A stretch of 64,000 nucleotides of DNA from Nymphaea colorata (lineage: Eukaryota > Streptophyta > Magnoliopsida > Nymphaeales > Nymphaeaceae): positions 2,609,001 to 2,673,000 of the forward strand of contig NC_045142.1 of NCBI RefSeq assembly GCF_008831285.2, written 5' to 3'. Position 1 is the first letter of the stretch. Each line of letters opens with the position of its first letter. The notes under the pieces were generated by a model. That model was not told the DNA's origin. It ran no database searches and saw nothing but the letters and a program-made list of their open reading frames with translations. The position numbers were made by a program, and so were the translations under genes. Of this stretch, positions 1-11,292 are shown one piece after another.

Positions 1-2530
1 AAATTGGGCCGAGTCAAGCAGCCCTTGTTCATACATATACTCTTTTCATTTACATTTGCAAACAAGCCGAGCCCAGGTGAGTCGAGCCATGCCAAGCGTT
101 GCTTGATGACTCCATTGTTGGATCAAGACCTGGTTATTCTCTGAGCTAAACAGTTGAACCATGAGAAGCGAGATAAACAGTTGAGCACGTCCTTTTTAAT
201 CAGTACCTTGAAAGTGAAGCAAACGAAAAGAAAATTATGTTGGGATCAGTATTTTGTCAACAACCATTTTTGGATCTCTCTCTCTCTCTTGTTATATACC
301 TTGGATCTTAGGCCGAAAGATTTGAAGTGACAAGATAATCAACAGTAAAGTCCATGATTCTTGTTCTGGATGGTGTCGGTGCAATAGTCCGGGTGGGAGC
401 TGATAGGTAGCCAATTCATGTTTCAAAGCTCTTTGTGTTCCAAAAAAAGGGGTTACTGATGCACAGGTTGAAATGCGGTGGCAGGACCCTAAGGCACCCA
501 GACAAATTCTATACTCTAGCAGGACAAGAGGTTGGGTGAAAGCTTCAGCTATCTTCTAAGCAGTAGGATGAACCCAAAAAGACTAGAGTTGAAAAGGTCT
601 GATGTTAAATCCATGGATTTTAAATCTTAAGGACCTCAAACCACCTACCCTGCAGGGATGTTTGAATGTCTCTACTCTCCATTCAGGGGTGGTTGGAGAT
701 TGAAAAATATAAGATCTTATGATATTGTATCTCAGGATTATATATCACTTACTCAAAAAGATGCATTGTTTGTGATAAGAACTTGTAATGAAATCACATT
801 CAGTTCCGCATCAAACCTGCTGGGGAAGATCAATGAAGGGGAAACAAAACAACCATGTACTCAAGATCACAAAAAATAGCCGCAGCAAGTCCTAGTCAGA
901 AGGAGCCAAACCGCTGCAAACCAAAAGTGGGGGAGCATATGCAAAAGATACAAAGCAGTGTTTTCCTGAGCAATGTGGATCTTAATGACAAACTGTCTAA
1001 TTCAAGAACATGCAAGAGATATTTGATATTAACAGATCCTGGATCTCAAAAACTTGTTTTTACCAACTAGAAACTTGTTTAACGAGTGTCGGTGAGTGAA
1101 TGTACTCAACTTTTCTGTTCACTAAACAGAAAAGTTGGTAATATAAAATCATTGGGAAGAATTGAAAGCAACTTATAACAAGGAGGAAAAAAATAAAAGT
1201 GCAACAAAGTAAGTCAGAATTGCTACAAGATTGTACAAAGTGAGAATAGCTACAAGAACAATATGACATTTTAACTTTCCTATGTATAGGGGCTGAGGCA
1301 GGTGTCGGCATGGTGAGATCAATTACCCACACATGCCCACAAAAGGTGTTTATTTTTATATTGAATCTTCATGGTAGTTTTTCTTATTTACGTACATGTC
1401 TCCCTTAAAAGTTTAAAATTATACAACTACTGGCCCCTAGTCAAAATTTTCTAACTCTGCCCTGCCCATATATCAACACTTTTGACAAAAATATATATAC
1501 ATTTGATAAGGAGTTGGGCTCTGGCTGGGCCGCAGCCCATAACAGCGGCCCAGGCCCAAGTCAGGCCAGGTACCCGGTTCTTGCTTGGTGTCCAGGCTTA
1601 CCGAACACTATCTAGTGCCCAAACATGCAACTTGCTTCACAACATTAAGGTTTTGGGTCTAGGATAATCATATATGGGTGACTCAAGCACAGAGTGGCAT
1701 CTTAAATGCGCTCATATCTAAAGTTACATGATTTTAATGGATGCCATGAGAAAAGTTAGTGGGAATCAGGAAAAGATGATTCCCAATAAGATCAAATGTG
1801 AATTGGGTCTGCATTCTAATATGTAGCTAATGCCCAAGTCAAGTCTTTGGATGCCTAGTTGGCTGGACTTGAACTAGTTGGGTTTGATGTTCTTGAGAAC
1901 AGTAATGGAAATTGAACAACCCCTATTTGTACTCTTCATTTTTAGGTATGAATCCATCCACAGGTCGGATTTTGCTCGATTATCCGGATCGAATTCAAAA
2001 AGGCCTAGTCAGGTCTGTAAGTGCAATAAGATTCATTTGCTGATTGGATTTGGCTTCCACATCCTGTTTTCCGTGCCTCCAGGTCTCGAGATAATGACTT
2101 GAACCTGGTTCATGTACACGTAAATATCAGATCCTATGGTGGTCAAATTAAGATTCTAATTTCAGAAAAGTAACATTGTGTTTGGACCCAGATCCAGATT
2201 TTGTAAGGTTTCAATTGGGTTGGACTCAGTATGGACAGGATCCAACTCGAACAGACCTGTTTAGATCATTCCCAGCTAGTCGTTATGAGCCGGACTGGGG
2301 GTTGAGTTTTAATAACCAATACGTATCTAGGAACAATCTTCAAGTCTAAACAACACAAAAATCCACGTAAAAAAATATCCTCCGGACTGTTATAAGATGA
2401 ATTTTACAGAATAAGTTCAGACCTTTATAAAAAGATATTTGCACATTGCAAAAAAGTGTTTCTTCTATAAATTCCTACTTTTTAGATATAAAAATCACAA
2501 CGACGTATCCCAGTTGATATGAAGACTTCT
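1..2530. repeat. Interspersed repeat, copy A
   Basis: Most of this stretch recurs, diverged, elsewhere in the window. Positions 1-95 match 17,790-17,880. Positions 190-420 match about 20,125-20,370. Positions 580-1,030 match about 18,075-18,445. Positions 1,060-1,220 match about 18,664-18,830. Positions 1,300-1,500 resemble 20,450-20,620. Positions 1,520-2,110 match 18,850-19,570 and also 6,545-7,230, and 2,030-2,525 match 20,850-21,270. Short open frames here (for example 658-879, 1,878-2,102) are not conserved between copies and look non-coding. No reverse transcriptase, transposase or clear terminal repeats are visible, so the element class is unknown. The left edge may lie outside the window. 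Confidence 0.7.
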
Positions 2531-2778
2531 TTATTTAGAACATAAGCATGTATCTCCCGTGTAATTTTTTCCCCAGTACTTGAAGTGTACGATAAATAAA
2601 AGACTATATACAATCACCTTCATTATGTTTAAAATCTTTGCTATTACAATAAAATTCAGCTCTAGATGACCTTTTAATGTCATGAACTATTGATTATTAA
2701 GTTGAACAGGCGACTCATAAATCCGTTCATGAAACCTTCATATTCATGTAGCCTCGAAAATTTGGTCTTGTTCACCTA

Positions 2779-3200
2779 GGGATGCCAATGAATCGGATTC
2801 AAATCAGATATGCTATTAACCATATATACTTTTTAGGATGTTAATATATTGGATTCCAATATGAGTGGAAAAAAAATCATATCATATTTGGATCCAAATT
2901 GACAATCTGAATCAGATTTTAAAATTCACATTTGGGTCCAAATCCATTTTTTAACCCAAAACACGATTGGTGCTGACCAGTGACCACACTAGGTGCGACA
3001 TAAAACCACCCTGCAATATGTTAAGAACGGACTTCAAAAAAAATGGTCGGACATTGGATGTAGGTTGTGTATTTGGAACTAAACCTAATCTAAATATGAA
3101 TCCAAATCCAAGTGTAATTGGATATTTATTTAAATCTGAATCCAACTGGATATCATTTCGTAATCCGAATCCCTTCGAATTTCTTAAACAAACATCAATT
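2779..3200. mobile_element. MITE-like element starting TAGGGATG
   Basis: Begins TAGGGATGCCAATGAATCGG and is followed by AT-rich text with many GGAT/ATCC words (ATTCGGAT, GGATCCAAAT). The same text style appears at 15,791-16,146, which begins TAGGGATGTCAATGGAT. A TAGGGATG terminus is common in plant non-autonomous hAT elements. The right end and a target duplication could not be defined. The two overlapping open frames here on opposite strands (2,967-3,284 and 2,951-3,220) are by-products of this repeat. Confidence 0.4.
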
Positions 3201-3219
3201 TTTTCCAGACCAACTTGCA

Positions 3220-3340
3220 TTCAGTGGCGGAGCCAGAATTTTTTGGCTATGGGGCACTATGTACTAGTACCTTGGGCTGTCTAGGGCTGGTGTGGATAGG
3301 CGCCCACACCAGCCCCACGCTGGCTCCGCTACTACTATAA
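3220..3340. mobile_element. Short hAT-like MITE ending CAGTGGCGGAGCCAG
   Basis: The left end carries CAGTGGCGGAGCCAG. About 100 bp later comes GCTGGCTCCGCTACT, close to its reverse complement. The interior holds a shorter inverted pair around TGGTGTGG...CCACACCA. CAGTGGCGGAGCCA termini are characteristic of a widespread plant hAT-derived MITE type. No target duplication was recognised. Confidence 0.45.
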
Positions 3341-5356
3341 GCAGTTGAGTTTCTTTCTCGTGCATGTGGAATGCCCATAATTTTAATTTTATGGAAAGGA
3401 AAACAGAAGTCGAAACCGATACATGCACGAACAAACTTGAAATAAAGCAGGCAAAAACGTGGAGCTATCTTGGACTGGCGTGGGTACGTACACTTGTTTA
3501 TTTTTTATTAGTTTAACTTTTGTTTTAGTTTTATTTGAGTGGTATCGAAACCAGCACCTGTGGCATAAGACCCACAAGTTGTTTAGTGGGAAATACTTTT
3601 TGGGAGTGTCTAATGAATTTGCCCTAAATATTAGAATAAGTTAATAGAACACTAGAACTATTGCTTTACGCACCTACCCCACCCCAATATTCTGGACAAA
3701 TTCATTGGACATTTCCAAACTGTCAGACAACTCCTGAGAGTCATTATCTGTGCTCATGGTCCTAAACATATGTTGACTAGACACCTTCAACAACACTACA
3801 GGCGTCAAATCCTTTAGTATGTTATTGTCTCAAATCTACCCCAAAAACTAAGGGAGATTCAACCAACACTTCAAATTGGAGATGATAAATTACTGTAGCC
3901 AAATGTTCCCTTGGATATTTTGATAAGGCTAATTAAAGAGTTCCAACCGAATACTTAGAGGACTGATCCGTTGCCTAGGTACGTAAATTTTGGAGAGGAG
4001 TCACGTGCCCATCGTTCTGTTTTGTACTCGGTTCGAGCACTAGATAGGTGGAAGCCCATTTTCTAAAAGCTTAAATTAGTGGTTGAACTTGAATGGATGG
4101 ATACAAACATAATTAACTTAATGGTTCAATTAATTATATAGGACAGCTTCACGATACCGAGTCACTATTCATGACCAATTAAAAACTTGTTAATTATATG
4201 CATGGGAAAAAAAATTGGCTCGGCCCTTAAATGTATTACATGGTCAAGGAAATCAAAGGAACGGTTTGATGGCCTGTTTACGTTGTCTAGTGAAAACTAA
4301 AACCACAGTAGGGTAGATATTACCCGATCTGCACTCGTTGAATGGCTCGCCAACTCTCGATTGTCTCCATGCCAGGTGTGTGACGACGACCAGTTTGATT
4401 TGCGGAGCAGAGGGCTATGCCTGGTGCCCGTCTCATCTGCTACAGGGACCAGGAGACGAGAGACATAGCATTTCCGAGAGGACTACCATCTCTCCGTGCT
4501 TGCATTAATTCTCATCACATTAGAGTTTACATTTTCTTCATGGTTTTTTCTTTTTGACTTCCCCCTCCGGCACTAGGTAAATTAATCGGACCATTAAGTT
4601 ATATAGCTAGTAACCATGTTCAACGAACTCTAGTAGTTTATAAATTAACTATTTAAGCAAATTCTCTCACTTTCTCCCTTCTCATGTGTTTCTTAGGACA
4701 TTGTGTTAGACAAAAAGCAAGGGCACTTATATAATTCCAACACCTTAATTTTCTGCTGAAGTTGAACTGAAGTTTCAGTAAAGTTCCATGTATTCAAACA
4801 GCTCGATGTATTCAGAGCTCATGCGGGTAAGCTAGGATGGCTCATGTCATGGTGGGGATGGGTCGAACCTGATGCATCTTCAATCACCAATTCGGCCTCA
4901 GCTTTGCTAGCTTGGAGTTCCTTTTCAAGTAAAATATGTAAGCAGATTTGTTGAAAGAAAATGTCAAAACTCCAAGTCCGATTTTTTTTTTTTTCTTAGT
5001 TTCTTGCCCAATTAATCAGGAATAGGTCAAGGAATTTAAGGAATATTTCACTTTGTTGAGCAAAGTTATTTCCCCTAGTTGGAAAAAACTTGTAGAGCAA
5101 AGTTGAAACATAATTTAGGGTGCATTTGGTGTTTTGGAGCAACCCATTTTTTTTTCTCCTAGTTGGGGTATACCTTTTCACTTACATCACTTTCTTAAAT
5201 AATTTTACATATAAGAAACCAGATAGATTGTTTATTTTGTCTTTCCATCGTCACAACTGAAATAAACAAAACAACTAAAGAAAGGTAGCAAGCTGTCACA
5301 GTAGAATCACAAGTGAAATACAACAAACAACTAAAGAAAGATAGCAAGCTGTCACA
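3341..5356. other. AT-rich intergenic DNA
   Basis: No coding region recognised. The short open frames lack codon bias or family resemblance. Just before the foldback there is a local direct repeat of about 30 bp containing AACTAAAGAAAG and TAGCAAGCTGTCACA, near 5,270-5,300 and 5,324-5,356. Confidence 0.5.
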
Positions 5357-5838
5357 AAATAACAACATTCTTTATTCTTCAACCTCCCTGATCATTTGCC
5401 GAAAGATATTTTTGATGAAATTTTTTGCTCTAGCGAACAGTTCGTCTGCTTCTTCCACCTCTCCTTCCTTCCTAATTTGATCCTTGCAAATGGTTGGGAT
5501 CTCAATAACAACACCATCACTACAGGTGGCTGCTCTAACTTCGTTATCTTCTGTAAACAGTAACAAAAAGTCAAAGTTAGGATAAAGAATTTTGTTAATA
5601 AAAACCAACCAAAACAAATTATAACCATTCAACTTCACTGTATAATTTGTTTCGGTTGGTTTCTATTAACAAAATTCTTTATGCTGACTTTGACTTTTTG
5701 GTACCGTTTACGAAGATAGAGCAGCCACCTGTAGTGACGGTGCTGTCATCAACCATTTGAGATGATCAAGAAAATTTCATCAAAAACATATTTTGGCAAA
5801 TGAACGAGGAGGTTGAAGAATAAAGAATGTTGTTATTT
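5357..5838. repeat. Foldback: inverted duplication of a gene 3' end
   Basis: Left arm 5,357-5,623 and right arm 5,641-5,838 are imperfect reverse complements around a loop of about 17 nt. Both arms start with the same outer text (AATAACAACATTCTTTATTC) and end with AAACAAATTATA at the loop. The right arm lacks about 70 bp of the left arm. Read on the minus strand, the left arm looks like intron end, acceptor and last exon of a gene. If transcribed through, the RNA would form a hairpin about 200 bp long. Confidence 0.75.
5372..5550 (-). pseudogene. Isolated terminal-exon fragment of an unknown gene
   Basis: On the minus strand a pyrimidine-rich stretch ending TGTTTACAG is followed by an open frame of about 59 codons ending in TAA at 5,374-5,372. 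The peptide is charged and helical-looking, ends RQMIREVEE, and contains CSDGVVIEIPTICKDQ. I do not recognise the family. No other exon of it was found nearby. The inverted copy at 5,712-5,822 has lost the acceptor (TTTACG instead of TTTACAG) and about 70 bp of coding text. It may be a gene scrap carried by a repeat, or the last exon of a gene I failed to trace. Confidence 0.35.
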
Positions 5839-6540
5839 CATTCTCCTAGAGAATGGTTTCGCCACAATTCTATTCATAACTTCGGTGGCAAAAGGGTCTG
5901 CGTCATGCATCCTGTGGGATTTCCTTATATTCCCGGAAAAAATCTTCTCTTCCGATGGATTCCCGCCGAATGTTGCTGTTATTCTGGTGGGATTTGATTT
6001 TCTAAGAACCTACCTTTGATCCCCTTCTGCCCTTCGATCCTCTTGCTGAACTCTTGTCACTGTTGGCGGTGTGTCATTCCACTGATCGAGGCAAGAAGGA
6101 CGTCCAGCAAATTTTAGGATCTTGTGGGAGAAAATGGTTCTTTTGACTCAAACTCACCAAGTTCTTCTCAAATGCTTGGAGGCCAAGAGGTGAAGTTATA
6201 GAAGAAGATCGAGAAGCTGCTTAATCCCTGGACTCAAGCTATTCAACTTCTCTCAAAGGCGCCAGAGGCCGAGTTTTTAATATTTTGGAGAAACAAAAAC
6301 TCACGCCAACCCTAAAAATGTGGGCTTATACTAACCACTCATTTCTGCCCCTCTAGAGAATGAACTAGGTCGGAGAGGGTGGCAGCCCGTTCGGGGTTGA
6401 ACACTGACTTTGCGGTTCGACCACTTGCAAACCAGCCACAACTTTGTAAGGGTGTATTTGGCCTTTTGGAATGCAGTTTTTTTTTTTCTTTCTTTTCCAT
6501 TCTTATCCTCATGAAGGGACCTTTGGCTTTTTTATATTAA
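5839..6540. other. Intergenic DNA, nothing recognised
   Basis: Moderately GC text with short open frames on both strands. None is long or recognisable, and no repeat boundary was identified. Confidence 0.4.
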
Positions 6541-6544
6541 GGGT

Positions 6545-7230
6545 ACTTTGGTCATCTAGATAGCTGAGCACTCTCTGGAGTCTGAATGTGCAACCTGCTT
6601 CGTAAAATTAGGGTTTTAGGTTTTGGTTACGTGATCGACTCAAGCACAAAGTGGCATGTTAAATGAGTTTATTGTGATCTCAAGCTGCCTACAAAATATA
6701 CAGGAAGCCTTCTTTCTCAACTTCTCTTTCATGCATGCATTCAGTTCTGTGTGTTACAAAAACACTTTTTTGGAATTTCATTGCAGATTCAAATCCAACA
6801 ATAGTGGGTTTGATCCACAAATCCGAATTGGATGTGCATTTTGCATTCATGTCAACGATGACATTGTTTTAATGGAGGCCATAAGGAAGACTAGTGGGAG
6901 GGTAACTCCCCATTGGTTCACTTGTGAATTGGGTTTGCATTCAAATATATTGCTAAATTCTAATGCCCATGTCTTTGGATCCCTAGCTGGCTGCACTTGA
7001 ACTAATTGTGTTGCCTGTTCTTGAGGGCAGTAATGCATTATCTGTATTCTTCATTTTAGTTATGAATCCACCAACGGGCCGGATTTTACTCAATTATCCG
7101 GATTGAATCCAAGAAGAAGTAGTCAGATCTGTGAGTACAACAAGATTCATTTACTGATTGGATTTGGCTTCCATATCATGTTTTTCGTGCCCCCAAGATT
7201 CGCGATAATAACTTGAATCTGGCTCTTGTA
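6545..7230. repeat. Interspersed repeat, copy C
   Basis: Diverged copy of the text at 1,520-2,110 and 18,850-19,570. Shared landmarks include AACTTGCTTC-like text after a 'gtgc(a/c)aa' word, GGATCCCTAGCTGGCTG near 6,978, and ACTGATTGGATTTGGCTTCC near 7,152. The 114-codon open frame at 6,656-7,000 falls inside it, is interrupted in the other copies and is not taken as a gene. Confidence 0.65.
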
Positions 7231-7244
7231 CATGTAAATGAATC

Positions 7245-7480
7245 TGGCACGGTAAAGGCCGGCCCGATAGCCTGGGTCTCGGATCGGGTCGGCTCATCTA
7301 AAATTAAAAGATAATTTTTTAATTATAAAATATTTTTTTAAATATAAAATATATTTAATAAATATACATTATTAAAAGAAAAAATAAAAATATATTTTTT
7401 TAATCTAAACGGACAGGGCCGGGACAGCCAGGCCCGGCCAGTCGCCCGAGCCTACCGAAGCCCCTATCCAACCCTTCATC
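7245..7480. mobile_element. GC-ended, AT-centred MITE (degenerate copy)
   Basis: GGCCGGCCCGATAGCC-type text on the left and GGCCCGGCCAGTCGCCCGA-type text on the right flank an AT-rich core made of TTTTTTAATTATAAAATA-like words. The same architecture and core words occur at 8,063-8,342 and 16,308-16,630, where target duplications are visible. No target duplication was found here. Confidence 0.5.
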
Positions 7481-7490
7481 CTCAAGGGTA

Positions 7491-8054
7491 TAGGGCTTGC
7501 TTTGGTGGAAGATGCAGAAATTGAATTCCTCTTTATGGAAATGACCTCTTTAAACAATAGATTACTTATTCAGTCCTAATCTTCTGGTGAAACAAAGACT
7601 TCAATAGAAAGCTTAAGGTGTGGAGGGTGGTGGAATTCAGACTGAACTAGGGTATTTGTATTAACATTCTTTACAACTTCCTTTGTTATCACCTGACATG
7701 TGGTCAAGAGGTGCGTGGTAGAAAAAAATGTTTTTTTTTTTTAACATATGTTAGAAAAACATCTATTATTGTTTCAGAAAATATAGTATGACCACGACTA
7801 GTGTATTATATATTGTTGAAACTAATGGCAACAACAATGTATGCAGGCACACCATGTTCCTAAGTAGAGCGAAAACATAATGTAATAGAAACATGCATCT
7901 TAACAAGGCAATATTTTTCTTATCAAACACCCTTTTAAACTCACCTTTCAACTTGGAATTATCAAGTGTAGATCAGGCCCAAGCTGCGTTTAATAGACTA
8001 ATACATAATTATGATCTAGGACTATACAGGTGGCGCTATGTAACTTCCCTCAAT
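7491..8054. other. AT-rich intergenic DNA
   Basis: No gene or defined repeat recognised. The open frames at 7,766-7,951 and 7,893-8,267 have no coding character, and the second runs into the adjacent MITE. Confidence 0.4.
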
Positions 8055-8062
8055 ATGTTGGC

Positions 8063-8342
8063 TAGGCCTGGGCGTCGGGCCGTGCTGTCGTCGGGCCGGT
8101 CCGGCCTGGGTCCGGGACGGGAAAAACCTGGCCTGGGCCTGATAGGTTGGCCCGGGTCAGCCCGACGCAACCCATTCGTCTTGTTTAGGATTAAAAAATA
8201 TTTTTTTTTAAATTTTTTTTGTTTTAATAATATATATTTATTATTAACAAATATATTTTATAATTAAAAATTATTTTTTATTTTTAAACGGGTCGGGCCG
8301 GGCCGGGCCGGGCGGCCCGGCCCAGCCCGATGCCCACCCTTA
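8063..8342. mobile_element. GC-ended hAT-like MITE with 8-bp target duplication
   Basis: A 280-bp element flanked by direct copies of ATGTTGGC (8,055-8,062 and 8,343-8,350). Its left end is TAGGCCTGGGCGTCGGGC, and the reverse complement of its right end is TAAGGGTGGGCATCGGGC. GC-rich arms (GGGCCGGGCCGGGC) enclose an AT-rich core. An 8-bp duplication with T/CA-type short termini fits hAT transposition. The element has no coding capacity, so a non-autonomous element is inferred. Confidence 0.8.
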
Positions 8343-8350
8343 ATGTTGGC

Positions 8351-9281
8351 CTTGAAAGGTTGCGATGCAATCCGCCTATCACACTGTTTTCACGAAAAGA
8401 ACGAGATTTGAATTTCATGGTCATTGTCATGTGTCAGTATGTTAATCATCTGAATTACAAACGGTGACAAGTTTGAGGCTCTTGTTGAAGGATGTATCGT
8501 AGATTCACCTAGGCCTTGATGTAAATAAGCACATTTATAGTATAAGGGTATGATGTTGGGAGTTTTATACCAAAAGTAGTTCTCCCTAAATAGACAATAA
8601 AACAACTTCAATTGATTGGTATATTAGCTTTCTTTCAAACGGCAAGTACTTAAGTATGCTTGAATTTTGATTAGGTCAAGGAAGTGATCTACATGAATTT
8701 CTATAACCAGCCACCAAAGGAAGTCAGCAATCATCCATTCTCTAAGGTTCCATTGCCCGTTGTAACTCTGCTGGGAGGAAGGAAGGAGGAGACTATGCCA
8801 AGTATTAAAAAGTCCCATGTCCTCTTACAAGCCAAGGAAGAAGAAGGGTGCAACTACACGTGGGCTTATGCGGGCAGTTGCCTACACAGTCCCACACTTT
8901 CTTTTAAAAATTTACGTGTTGGTTGATTATCCCAAACATTTGCATATTTATATGTTATATATAAAGTGTCACTGAAACATTTACTTATTTATATATAGAC
9001 CATGTTGCGCCTTAATTATGTTGCTATCTATTTAAATAATTCAAGATGTTTTGATTGGTGGTCGTTGACCAAAATTTCTGACTGTCACTAAGTAGGGCTT
9101 AAGAAGAAAAGTGACAATTAGATGAAAAGAATTGTGTTATAGAAATGGCCGAGTTAGAAATTTCTGGCTGTTACGTTAAATTTTAACAGCTATATAAAAA
9201 AAAGGAAATTATGTCAATAAAATCTCACATCAGCCATAATGTGGCTCAGCCAGCGTTTATAGTAGAAGTTGAATGACGCAT
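8351..9281. other. Intergenic DNA, nothing recognised
   Basis: Short overlapping open frames on both strands (8,390-8,926) show no recognisable protein. No repeat boundary identified. Confidence 0.4.
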
Positions 9282-9289
9282 GCCCTCAT

Positions 9290-9457
9290 CAGTGGCGTAG
9301 CCACATTGTGAGTTGCCCACACCAGCCTCTTAAAAGTTTTTTTTAAATAAAAATCTTAAATATTTATTCTTATATATATATATATATATATAAGTGTCCC
9401 ACCATATTTAAGTTTGTTTAAACAAGTGCCCTCCAGCCAATTTTGCTGGCTCCAGTG
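9290..9457. mobile_element. hAT-like MITE CAGTGGCGTAGCCA with target duplication
   Basis: Starts CAGTGGCGTAGCCAC and ends CTGGCTCCAGTG, an imperfect inverted terminal repeat. It is flanked by GCCCTCAT (9,282-9,289) and ACCCTCAT (9,458-9,465), an 8-bp duplication with one mismatch. The interior includes GTTGCCCACACCAGCC and a (TA)n run. A sister copy lies at 21,960-22,138. Confidence 0.7.
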
Positions 9458-11292
9458 ACCCTCATGTTTAAACCTATCCTTTTTCATGAAAAGGATTACA
9501 ACATACTACCTAGAAAAAGTGGAACCATCCTTCCTTATTTCCTTGCTGTCAAGGTCCAGGACTGTACTGGTGCCTGGTGTGAGCATATTGTACCTTAATT
9601 GGTATAATGTTCCGATTTATAAGACATAGAGACATAATTCCCACAACTGATACTGCACGTAAAAGCAAAATTTTAAATAGAAAAAGTAGGAACTATGTAT
9701 AAGCTTTTCATATGCTTTCAATGAGAGTTGTAAAGCAAGGGAGTCATGTGGCATGATTGAAATGCACAACAATTGATGCATTACTCATTTCAATAGTATA
9801 AGAATTTCACCATGTATGGAACTCTAAGTGTCCAAACATATACAAGGATGTGTTCAACCATGATATGCACAATAATGGATAGTGAGGTACCATAAACGCT
9901 TTTGTGACCTCTATTGTGAACTTGTTGCCATAATGATATAAAGACTGCAAAAAGATGTTCATTGTGAGCCTCACCTAATGAATCTTACTACAACTTTGAT
10001 GCCAAATTGATTGAAAGTGGAAGGAAGAAAAGGGCAAAGGTTGCATTCACTAAGCAGGCATGGGCATCTCAATTCAAAGAATTTCTCTAGTTCTCATAGG
10101 CGTGCATTGTAATACATATTAGCTGCGGAAGTCAATTAATATTCAATGTTTTCAACAGTTTTTGGGGTTCCAATCATGAGAATCCAAGATAAAGACCTGA
10201 TATAAATGTAATTTGACTTGGTATTTCGATTACACGAGGAGTAGAAAATGATGAAATGGCTGAATGACCAAAAGGTTGCTGACGCTATTGATTTCGTCAT
10301 ATGGATAGAAATCAAATATTTTTGTTATATATATATATATATATGTATTAGGACCATCTCATTAAAGTGCACCTTCTAAAGTTTGTTTAGAGTGATAATA
10401 AATGAGCTGATGTCCAAGTTTTTGAAGGACAAGAACGTACGCATGTAGGTACTGGTCACATTCAGTATATTCAATTGGCAATTTCTGGATATATTGACAT
10501 AGAAATATCTGGTTCTAAATGATCAGTTCTTGTGTAGTGCCCTCGACCCATCGCTTTAATCAATTTGGCGACAGATAGTTTAAAGCAAAACTTTGTGTTC
10601 TGGCCATAGATATGCAGTAATGATTGGTGAACATGAATTCAAAGACCTGTTATGGTCACAGAAAAAGCAGTTATGGACTTTAATTGCTCACGCTTTGACG
10701 CCGGGAAGATCTGGGCAAAGTTCGATGGGAAAAGTATATAAGGTCAATGTTTGATCAGAGCATGGATGACTGAGCCTTAGGCAGGGATGATATGATAGTA
10801 CCGGATCCGATCTGGTTTCAGATTTTGAAGTTTTGAGTATTTTCAAGTTTGGATTTGGATCATTTTCTAGGTTTTAGTTTATTTTATTTCAAGGAAATTG
10901 CAAAAGATGGTAAGGTTAGAGTTGTTTTCAAACATTTTCTGGTTAAATTTCTTTAGCATGGGCGAACGTTAATCCCACCATTCCAGTGAAGGATAATGTC
11001 CTTTCCCTTCCCCTCATCCTCCTAATGCCCGAGACTGCTCTCAGTGCCATGAGACGACACCCCCCATATGCGTCAACTTGTATATCAGTGTCATTCCGTT
11101 TTACTACGACATAATTGATGTCACAGGAGTCCATAAACAGAGATTGATCACCTACCCGCACTGCCTTATTCGTTGTGGCATATTTTTTATATAAACAAAT
11201 TTAGAATTAATCAAATGGCATAGACATTATAATCACATCTTGAATTACATTTCTAAGAAACAAAAGGAGCGTACGAAAACTGTTCTAAATTT
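9458..11292. other. AT-rich intergenic DNA
   Basis: No gene recognised. It contains a short (TA)n tract near 10,326-10,344. Around 10,798-10,900 there is GGATCCGATCTGG-type text resembling the TAGGGATG element family. The minus-strand open frame at 10,943-11,161 has no recognisable product. Confidence 0.4.

Noticed and set aside
2967-3284. 105-codon open frame and its antisense partner
   Set aside because: Both fall in a MITE-like repeat with palindromic words that leave both strands open.
6656-7000. 114-codon open frame
   Set aside because: Lies in an interspersed repeat whose other copies are interrupted; no family resemblance.
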